Below, piece by piece: positions 1-6,633 of a stretch of DNA of 35,227 bases; position 1 is the stretch's first letter, and each line of letters begins with the position of its first letter. The stretch is from Planctomycetota bacterium. Its GTDB lineage: Bacteria > Planctomycetota > PLA2 > JAEUHO01. Both the position numbers and the translations under genes were made by a program. Location: NCBI GenBank assembly GCA_028281445.1, contig JANQJW010000052.1, forward strand, positions 1 to 35,227, written 5' to 3'. The notes beneath the pieces are model-generated. The model did no database searches. It was not told where the DNA came from and was given only the letters and a program-made list of their open reading frames with translations.

Positions 1-238
1 CGACGGGTTCAGCAACGCGTACCTGGAGGCCTCGGCCGATCCGCTGGCCCAGACGTCGCGGGCGCAGGCAGCGAGCGGCATGCTCGCGGGCTGGCAGAAG
101 GTCGAGCAGGCGCGCGTGGCCGCCGACAAGCAGCTCGCCTTCAATCGCGGCCTCGTCGACCTACTGGATCGCGACTCCAAGGGAGCAGCCGAGCTGCGCA
201 AGAGCGTGACCGTATTCATCCCGCTGAAACGGCCTTGA
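1..238 (+). CDS. C-terminal end of an unrecognised protein (5' truncated)
   Basis: An open frame runs from the window edge (first full codon at 2) to a TGA at 236-238, giving about 78 residues. The visible part is rich in Ala, Gln, Lys and Arg and looks helical; it ends with a hydrophobic stretch reading VTVFIPLKRP. There is no start codon context because the gene begins outside the window. I do not recognise a family. It is followed by a 64-bp gap before the next gene on the same strand, so it may or may not share a transcript with it. Confidence 0.55.
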   Translation, partial: DGFSNAYLEASADPLAQTSRAQAASGMLAGWQKVEQARVAADKQLAFNRGLVDLLDRDSKGAAELRKSVTVFIPLKRP

Positions 239-302
239 ATCGCCGTCTAGCGGAGCCGACCGGCCCCGTTAACGGTCTCAGGCGAACCGCGTCCGAAGAG
301 GC

Positions 303-1592
303 ATGGCAGGGAAGCTGACTCTCGGACTGGCACTCCTCGCCGCGGCAGGCCTGCCGTGGCTGCTCGCGAGCGACGTGCCTGAGCCGTCCTGGGATCCCAC
401 CGCACCCGGACTCGAGGCCGAACGGGTGCCCACGCTTCTCGGCAGCGGCGCCGCCCGGGCGCAGACGCCTGCGCGCGTGGAGTGTCGTCCGGCTCCGACA
501 CCCGCGCCCGTCGCGCAGGCGGGCTCCGACGCGGGCACGAAGCGCGTCGTCGCACGCGTCGTCACCCAGGCGGGCACCCCCCTGGAGGGCGTCGCGATCC
601 ACGACGGAGAAGCGCACGACGGCGCACCGCTTGGCTGGACCGACGTCGACGGACGCGCTGTCGTGGATGTCGCGGAGCGAGTCTATCGCTTGGGTGCGGC
701 AGTGAAGGCGCCCTGGCTTCCGCACGCGAGGGCCTGGATCAAGCCCACGGAACGCGAGACGGTCATCGTCGTGCGACGCGGGCGGACGGTTCGCGGCGTG
801 GTGCGTGGACTGCCGAAGGAGGCGCTACGTACGTGCACGATCGTGGCGCGTTGGAAGGCGGCGCACCGCGATGACCAGTCGCTGCAGCGCATGCTCTTCG
901 CGGCGTGCGATGCACGCGGCCGCTTCGAGATCGTGATTCCCGAGGAAGTCGCTGCAGGCCGCCTCTACGCCCTGCCGCCCTCCAGTGTGCCGTCGAACCT
1001 GCGCTCCTACGGCACAGCAGCGCTCCCGGCGACCGCCGAGTCCGAAGCAATCCTGGAGTTCGCAGCGCCGCGCCGAATCCGCGGCGTCGTCGTGACCGAA
1101 GACGGCCGCCCCGTCGTTGCGGGGTCCGTAGATCTCGAGCCGGTCGACCATGTCGCGTTGGACTCGACTCTCAAGCCGCTCGGCGTTGCGGCCAACCGGT
1201 TCACCTTCGAGGGCCTCCAGCCCGGGCAATACGAGATCCGCGTCTATCCGACCGGCGACGCCCTCGGCTTCTCGGCCCCCATGCAGGTCGAGGCGGGCGA
1301 TACCGACGTGCGGATCGTCGTCCCCGATGCGGGCCGGGTGAGCGGCAGCGTTGCCGGGCTTGTCGGCGAACGGGGCGTCACCGCACAGTGGTGGCGGCGC
1401 GAGTCGACCGACGCGCCGTACCGGCTCCAGGAGACGGTGCAGGTCAGCACGCAAGGTACGTTCGGGTTCCTGCGCGCATCCGGCGGCGACACGGAGCTCC
1501 GCATCGTCCGGGGTCACGACGTGATCGCACGCGCCGTGGGCCTGCGCGTCCCAGACGACAACGTCTGGCTCACGCTCCAGCCCACGCCCTAG
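303..1592 (+). CDS. exported protein with carboxypeptidase-regulatory-like domains
   Basis: The 429-residue product starts with a hydrophobic signal or anchor segment (about residues 5-22) followed by a Pro/Ala-rich linker to about residue 80, so the bulk is probably outside the cytoplasmic membrane. The remainder is beta-rich and contains several units of the type 'R-x-V-x-G-x-V ... G-x-P-x-x-G-V/S-V', for example near residues 83-105 (VARVVTQAG, then PLEGV), 158-165 (RTVRGVV) and 258-275 (RIRGVVVTEDGRPV). This is the pattern of carboxypeptidase regulatory-like (transthyretin-like) folds, which have structural or binding roles and no catalytic activity of their own. Two other proteins of this style lie at 4336-6555 and 10697-11620. 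Function unknown; ligand or partner cannot be read from the sequence. ATG chosen because the hydrophobic segment follows directly and a purine-rich GAAGAGG sits just upstream. Confidence 0.8.
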   Translation: MAGKLTLGLALLAAAGLPWLLASDVPEPSWDPTAPGLEAERVPTLLGSGAARAQTPARVECRPAPTPAPVAQAGSDAGTKRVVARVVTQAGTPLEGVAIHDGEAHDGAPLGWTDVDGRAVVDVAERVYRLGAAVKAPWLPHARAWIKPTERETVIVVRRGRTVRGVVRGLPKEALRTCTIVARWKAAHRDDQSLQRMLFAACDARGRFEIVIPEEVAAGRLYALPPSSVPSNLRSYGTAALPATAESEAILEFAAPRRIRGVVVTEDGRPVVAGSVDLEPVDHVALDSTLKPLGVAANRFTFEGLQPGQYEIRVYPTGDALGFSAPMQVEAGDTDVRIVVPDAGRVSGSVAGLVGERGVTAQWWRRESTDAPYRLQETVQVSTQGTFGFLRASGGDTELRIVRGHDVIARAVGLRVPDDNVWLTLQPTP

Positions 1593-1642
1593 CCGAATTC
1601 CGGTTGACGGGAGGCGGCCCGCGGGATTCCTAGGGTAGAACC

Positions 1643-3514
1643 GTGACGCCGCCGCCCCCCCCCACCGCGACCGAACTCCTGCAGCACACCGGTGCGCTGC
1701 GCGCGCTGGCCCAGCAGCTCGTGCGCGACGACGCCAGCGCCGATGACGTCGTCCAGGAGACGTTGGTGGCGGCGCTGACGCACCCGCCGCGACACCGCGT
1801 GAACCTGGGCGGCTGGCTCCGTACGGTGGCACGCAACGTGGCGCTGCGATCGCACCGCGGAGAGACACGCAGGCGACGGCGCGAACATGCTGTGGCGCGC
1901 CCCGAAGCGCGATCGTCCGCCGAAGACTCCGTGGCCGTGCTGGAGACACACGGCGCCGTGGTCGATGCGGTCCTCGCACTACCCGAGCCGTATCGCTCCA
2001 CGATCGTGCAGCGCTACTTCAAGGGGTGGAGCGCGGCGCGCATCGCGCGCAGTGAGGGCGTCAGCCGCCAGGCGGTCTCCAAGCGCCTTGCGGGCGCGCT
2101 GGCGCGTGTTCGACGGACGCTGGACCAGCGACACGGCGGCGACCGCTCCGTCTGGCTTGCAGCGCTCGTGTCGGCCGGCGGGCTGCGCGATGCGGCGGCA
2201 TCGGGCGCTGCGTCGGCACTCGCTACGGGAGGGACCATCATGGGAACCAAGACCGCGGTCGGCGCGGCGGCGCTGTCCATCGGGTTCTTCGCACTCGGCT
2301 TCACGGCGCGCCCCTTCTTGAGCCCGCTCGAAGAGGCGAACGAACAACGCGTTGTCGCGCTGGAAGACGCAAGCAAGGAGCCCGTGCTGGACGGCAGGGC
2401 GTCGCCGGTCGCCGCAACGCCCCAGAAGACGCCGGCCCAGGCACAGAAGAAGCCGGACTGGGATCGCAGCGACCCGAAGGCGTGGCTCGAGCGCATCAAC
2501 AAGCACGAGGTCACCCAGCGCGCGGTGCCCTACTTCGTGTCGCTCAAGAACATGCCGCCGGAGAAGGCGCGCCCGCTGCTCGCGTGGATCTTCCCGCGCA
2601 TGAATCACGAGGAGAAGCGCGTCGAGTGCCTGCGCACCTTCAGCCGCGTGCCGCGTGGCGAGCTGATGGTCTACGTGCTGCAGCTCGCCCTTGCCGATCC
2701 GACCGCGCGCGTGCGCAAGGATGCCTACTACTGGGCGGAGCGGCTCGGATACGAGCCGTTCGCGGAAGAGCCCGATCGCCTGGACGAGTGGGTGAAGGAG
2801 AACGACGGCAAACCGATCACGCAGGTCATCGAAGACAGCGCAAGGGCGTTCAGCAAGCGCGTCAAGAGCCTCAGCGGCCGGGATCTGCGCCGTCTGCTGG
2901 AGTACGCGGACGATGGCTCGATCCCGCCGCGGCGCCATAGCCGCGTGGATGTAGCGGCATTGCTGCGGGCCGACGGGATGCTCGAGTACCTCATGAGCGC
3001 GATGCCGCACGGCACCTCCGACGAGGAAGAGAACCTCCAGGAGGAGATCCTGGAGTGGGTCCAGGCACTCAAGCCCTCGGCCGCTTTCATCGAAGAGCAT
3101 TTTTTCGCGATCCTGCGCGAGCCGGCGCGGTATCCCGAGTCCCTGGCCGGGCGTGCGTACGCCATCGTGGGCGACGCGGGCACGAAGGAAGCAGTCGACG
3201 CGCTGATCGCGTCGTACGAGACCGCCGTCAACCGCATCCACTGGTGGACCATCTCGACGGCACTGACCAAGGCCAAGGCCACACGCGCCATTCCCACGAT
3301 GATCGGGATGATCGAAGCCGACAACGGCTACAACTCCATCTACGGCATCGGGTACTTCGGCCTGGGGAAGTTCACGGGGGTCAAGTACCACAAGTCCCAC
3401 GACGGCGCGTGGTGGCGGGCATGGTGGGAAGAGAACAGCCACCGCTTCGCCAACGAAGTCCCCGATCCGGAGATCCCGCGCATGGCGCCGGTGGCAAAGG
3501 GCGGCCCGAAGTAG
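1643..3514 (+). CDS. ECF-type sigma factor fused to a membrane segment and a C-terminal helical-repeat domain
   Basis: Residues about 15-80 match sigma-70 region 2 (ASADDVVQETLVAAL, then GGWLRTVARNVA), and about 105-162 match region 4 with a helix-turn-helix (LPEPYRSTIVQRYFKGWS, then RIARSEGVSRQAVSKRL). A hydrophobic stretch at about 204-226 (TAVGAAALSIGFFALGF) looks like one transmembrane helix. The rest (about 230-623) is a Pro/Lys-rich linker followed by helical repeats of HEAT type, ending in a Trp-rich motif DGAWWRAWWEENSHRF (588-602) that I associate with planctomycete HEAT-repeat proteins. Predicted topology puts the sigma domain in the cytoplasm and the repeat domain outside, so an external or envelope signal could control sigma release. 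No separate anti-sigma gene is adjacent. GTG start; a run of nine C lies 12 bases into the gene (1655-1663). ECF factors with long C-terminal fusions are known in Planctomycetota; the regulatory mechanism here is inference. Confidence 0.85.
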   Translation: MTPPPPPTATELLQHTGALRALAQQLVRDDASADDVVQETLVAALTHPPRHRVNLGGWLRTVARNVALRSHRGETRRRRREHAVARPEARSSAEDSVAVLETHGAVVDAVLALPEPYRSTIVQRYFKGWSAARIARSEGVSRQAVSKRLAGALARVRRTLDQRHGGDRSVWLAALVSAGGLRDAAASGAASALATGGTIMGTKTAVGAAALSIGFFALGFTARPFLSPLEEANEQRVVALEDASKEPVLDGRASPVAATPQKTPAQAQKKPDWDRSDPKAWLERINKHEVTQRAVPYFVSLKNMPPEKARPLLAWIFPRMNHEEKRVECLRTFSRVPRGELMVYVLQLALADPTARVRKDAYYWAERLGYEPFAEEPDRLDEWVKENDGKPITQVIEDSARAFSKRVKSLSGRDLRRLLEYADDGSIPPRRHSRVDVAALLRADGMLEYLMSAMPHGTSDEEENLQEEILEWVQALKPSAAFIEEHFFAILREPARYPESLAGRAYAIVGDAGTKEAVDALIASYETAVNRIHWWTISTALTKAKATRAIPTMIGMIEADNGYNSIYGIGYFGLGKFTGVKYHKSHDGAWWRAWWEENSHRFANEVPDPEIPRMAPVAKGGPK

Positions 3515-3595
3515 GACGGGGCGGACCGAAGTCTCATGATTGCGCAGACACGCACGATGTGCGTGCAGCGCACGGTGAAGGACGTTCCAGAGACC

Positions 3596-3601
3596 AAGGA
3601 G
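3596..3601 (+). promoter_or_regulatory. Shine-Dalgarno site AAGGAG for the 3610 gene
   Basis: AAGGAG lies 8 bases before the ATG at 3610. It decides the start: the same reading frame is open much further upstream, through the end of the sigma-fusion gene, but only the ATG at 3610 has both a ribosome site and a signal peptide behind it. Confidence 0.8.
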
Positions 3602-3609
3602 CGATCTTC

Positions 3610-4302
3610 ATGAAGCATGTTGCATGTGTGGCAACGCTGGTTCTCGGTCTCATGAGCACCGCGTCGGCCGGGAACGCGGACTCGCCGAAAGCCGTAGCCG
3701 CAGCGATCAAGCGCGCGCTCGGCACCGAGAAGGGCCTTGGTCAGGCGCTTGGACGGGCGAAAGCCCTACGCAAGGACCACACGGACAAGCAGCTCGCGCC
3801 GGTACTGAAGGCCCTCGGCGGCGCGTTCAAGAAGAGCAAGGTCACGCCGCGCTGGGTCGTGCTCGAGACGCTCGAGGAGCTCAAGATCAAGGGCTCCTAC
3901 CCGCTCTTCAAGAAGCTCCTGGATGTCCCGAAGAAGCTGACGAGCACCAGCATTCGCAATCTCCACTACCGGGCGATCCGCATGGCGGGCGCGCTGCGCG
4001 AAGACGGGTCGATGGGCGACCTGGAGAAGGTGCTCAAGCACGAAGACCGCGGCATTGCGCGCGGTGCCGCAAGGGCGCTGGCGAGCTTCGCCGAGATCGA
4101 AGACAAGGAAGCCAAGCGCGAGCTGGCGCTGCGACTCGTCAAGCGTCTCGGCAAGCTCGAGAAGATGGCGAAGAAGAAGGACGAGAAGGCCGTGGCCTAC
4201 GCCACCAACGTCATCGGCGAGCTCAACAAGACGATCGAGGCCCTGACGGGCGAGAGCGGCCCGAGCACAGCCGCCGAATGGAAGGAGAAGCTGGGCGCCT
4301 GA
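3610..4302 (+). CDS. small exported helical-repeat protein
   Basis: The 230-residue product begins MKHVACVATLVLGLMSTASA, a clear signal peptide with an Ala-Ser-Ala type cleavage site near residue 20. The mature part is Lys-rich and almost entirely helical, with pairs of helices such as DKQLAPVLKALGGAFKKSK and RGIARGAARALASFAEIED that resemble HEAT-type repeats, and it ends in a Trp-containing segment (AEWKEKLGA). It follows the sigma-fusion gene by 95 bp on the same strand and may interact with the similar helical domain of that protein; this is inference from resemblance and position only. The family is not one I can name. Confidence 0.8.
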   Translation: MKHVACVATLVLGLMSTASAGNADSPKAVAAAIKRALGTEKGLGQALGRAKALRKDHTDKQLAPVLKALGGAFKKSKVTPRWVVLETLEELKIKGSYPLFKKLLDVPKKLTSTSIRNLHYRAIRMAGALREDGSMGDLEKVLKHEDRGIARGAARALASFAEIEDKEAKRELALRLVKRLGKLEKMAKKKDEKAVAYATNVIGELNKTIEALTGESGPSTAAEWKEKLGA

Positions 4303-4335
4303 GGCGGCCGACACCCGTGGCGGTACCGTAGGCCG

Positions 4336-6555
4336 GTGTCGCGAACCGTCGTACTCACACTGGCGATCCTCACCGTCCTCGGACTGGCTGTATGGCTGGG
4401 CTGGGACCTGGCGGGCTCGGTTCTGGAGCCCTTCAACGACCCCGCGCCTCGGAAAGAAGGCCCGCCCGTTCTCGAAACACGCAAGGCACCCGACAAGGAA
4501 GCGGCGGCTGCCGACGCTCCGCCGCCTCCCGCGGGTCGCCCCACGGACCCGAGCGGCAAGCGCGTGCCGTGCTTGCGGATCGTCCGCGACGACGAGAAGC
4601 CGGCCGCCGGTCTCCTGGTGGTGCTCGAGTTCGACGACGACGCGCAAGAAGGGCAAACGGACGAGGGTGGCTGGCTGCGACTGAACGGACCCGTCGAACA
4701 GCTCAGTGCGGTGCTTGTCCCCAACGCGGCTGAGGACGAAGACGACGACGACGAAGGCGTCACGCTTCAGGCCTTCGGCCGCTTCGTCCCCGCGCGCGGC
4801 GATCCGGCATGTGTCGTGCTCCAGCTCCCGAGCCCGGGGCGCATCACCGGACAGGTGCTCAACCTTGCGGGCAAGCCCGAGACCGATGCGGAGTACGAGA
4901 TCACGCCGATTCGCGTGCTCTCCGTCGATCCGACGATGAACCTCATGGTGCCTGCGAACGAGATCGAGGGGGATGTCGAGGAAGACGGGCGGTTCGACGT
5001 CGCGGTTCCCCTGGGGCACTACAAGGTCCGCCTCACCTACGTCGGATCCAAGCTGCTCGCGACTGCCCAGGTGGAGCTCACGCCGCAGTGTAGGTCGGCA
5101 CATGTCGACCTTCACCTCGCGGGGCGTACCGGTGGTCGCACGGTCGTCGTGCACATCAAGGGCCTCCCCGAAGGGCACTCGGCGCCGCGCGTCTCGCTGA
5201 AGACGCAAGCCGTGCTGCACGAGATCCCGCAGCAGCCGCGGCCCGGTGTCCTGATGCGCACGGAGAAGAGCCACGTCCGCCAGTCGCGCAAGATCGATGA
5301 GAGCACGTACGAGTTCGAGCACGTCGAGGACGTGCCCTGGACGCTGTCCGTCTGGGCCCGTGACTTCGAGTCGGTCCGCGGCCCCGTTCCTGCCGGAGCC
5401 ACCGAAGTGACGGCGGTGATGGTGCCCAAGGCGGCCTCGCCGGACGGGCGCTGGCTGCGCGGTACGGTCCAGACCGAGACAGGCCCCCTGGATGGCGCAA
5501 CGGTCTCGATCGAGGATCCGGAGGACTCTTGGCTCGGCGTCGGCGCGTTCGACTTCTCGGGAAGGGACGGCACGTTCGCCATCGCGCTTCCCGACGACAC
5601 GCGAGAGCGCGAGGTATTCGTGCGCGTGAAGCACGATGGCAAGACGCGCGCGGTGCTCGGGCCGATGAAGACCACGGACCCGATCGAGCCGCTAACGATC
5701 CGCCTGGCACCTGCGCGCACGCTCACCGCGCGTTTCGTCGACGCGGACGGCCGCGGCGTGTCCTGCTATCACCGGATCCGCCTCGCGAAGATGCTACAGA
5801 TCGAGCCGCTGGAGTACGGACGCAGCGACGACGACGGGAATTTCACGTACGAGAGGCTTCCGCCCGGTCCGCATGAGATTCGCGTGTACCCGCGCAATGC
5901 CGGCATCGCGCCTGCGCGCGTACGCGTGGACGACGGGCAGGAAACCGTCAAGCTCGTTGCGGGCGACGGATACCCCGACCTGGTGGTCGCAACGGGAACC
6001 GTTCGTGATGCCTTCACAGGCCGCTCGCTGCCGGACGTCGACGTGGCCATCGAGACGGACGCATTCGAGTACGACGCGCAGACCGGTCCGTTCGGTGCTT
6101 TCAAGGTGCGGCTCGACCGGCCCGGCAGGCTCTGGGTGTGGGCGGGCTGCCGCGGGTACGCGACCCTGGGAGAGGAGCGCACGCTGACGAAGGGCGAGAA
6201 CCGCGTCGACGTCGCCCTGCTCCCGGCGCGCATGCTGCACCTACGCGTGGTGGATGCGTCGGGACGTCCGCTCGAAGGCGTGCGTGTGCTCGCCCGGCAA
6301 CGGGGCGGGGCGCCCGTATGGGAGAAGACCCCGGGCATGAACGTCAGTCCGGTGGATCCGGACGGCCCCACGACCGATCCCGGCGGCCGGATCGACCTAC
6401 TCGGACTGCCCGCCGGGCCGATCGAGCTCTTCGCCGGCTACCCGCCGGACATGCACTACGAGGACGTCTTCAAGAACGAGCCCGATCGCGCCGTGGACCT
6501 GACGCGGCCGCTGCCCGACCTCGTGACGATCAAGGCGAGAGACCGGTCGCGCTGA
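4336..6555 (+). CDS. large membrane-anchored protein with repeated carboxypeptidase-regulatory-like domains
   Basis: 739 residues from a GTG start. Residues about 5-25 (VVLTLAILTVLGLAVWLGW) are an N-terminal membrane anchor or uncleaved signal, followed by a Pro/Lys/Glu-rich linker. The rest is beta-rich, with at least five units of the carboxypeptidase-regulatory-like pattern, seen at RITGQVLNLAGKP, RWLRGTVQTETGPLDGATV, RTLTARFVDADGRGV, VATGTVRDAFTGRSLPDV and LHLRVVDASGRPLEGVRV. A very acidic patch (AAEDEDDDDEG) sits near residue 135. No catalytic motif is visible, so a structural or binding role on the cell surface is most likely. It starts 33 bp after the preceding gene and may be co-transcribed with it. 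Length varies widely in this type of protein, so completeness cannot be judged from length. Confidence 0.8.
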   Translation: MSRTVVLTLAILTVLGLAVWLGWDLAGSVLEPFNDPAPRKEGPPVLETRKAPDKEAAAADAPPPPAGRPTDPSGKRVPCLRIVRDDEKPAAGLLVVLEFDDDAQEGQTDEGGWLRLNGPVEQLSAVLVPNAAEDEDDDDEGVTLQAFGRFVPARGDPACVVLQLPSPGRITGQVLNLAGKPETDAEYEITPIRVLSVDPTMNLMVPANEIEGDVEEDGRFDVAVPLGHYKVRLTYVGSKLLATAQVELTPQCRSAHVDLHLAGRTGGRTVVVHIKGLPEGHSAPRVSLKTQAVLHEIPQQPRPGVLMRTEKSHVRQSRKIDESTYEFEHVEDVPWTLSVWARDFESVRGPVPAGATEVTAVMVPKAASPDGRWLRGTVQTETGPLDGATVSIEDPEDSWLGVGAFDFSGRDGTFAIALPDDTREREVFVRVKHDGKTRAVLGPMKTTDPIEPLTIRLAPARTLTARFVDADGRGVSCYHRIRLAKMLQIEPLEYGRSDDDGNFTYERLPPGPHEIRVYPRNAGIAPARVRVDDGQETVKLVAGDGYPDLVVATGTVRDAFTGRSLPDVDVAIETDAFEYDAQTGPFGAFKVRLDRPGRLWVWAGCRGYATLGEERTLTKGENRVDVALLPARMLHLRVVDASGRPLEGVRVLARQRGGAPVWEKTPGMNVSPVDPDGPTTDPGGRIDLLGLPAGPIELFAGYPPDMHYEDVFKNEPDRAVDLTRPLPDLVTIKARDRSR

Positions 6556-6633
6556 GGTCAGCGATTCCCTGGCAACTCCTCGGGGGCAGCCACGACTCCT
6601 CGGAAAGCGCGCGATCTGCGCAGAGGAGGCGTC

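Noticed and set aside
3537..3611. 25-codon open frame overlapping the start of the exported helical protein by ATGA
   Set aside because: It has no ribosome site and no features of a leader peptide beyond its position.
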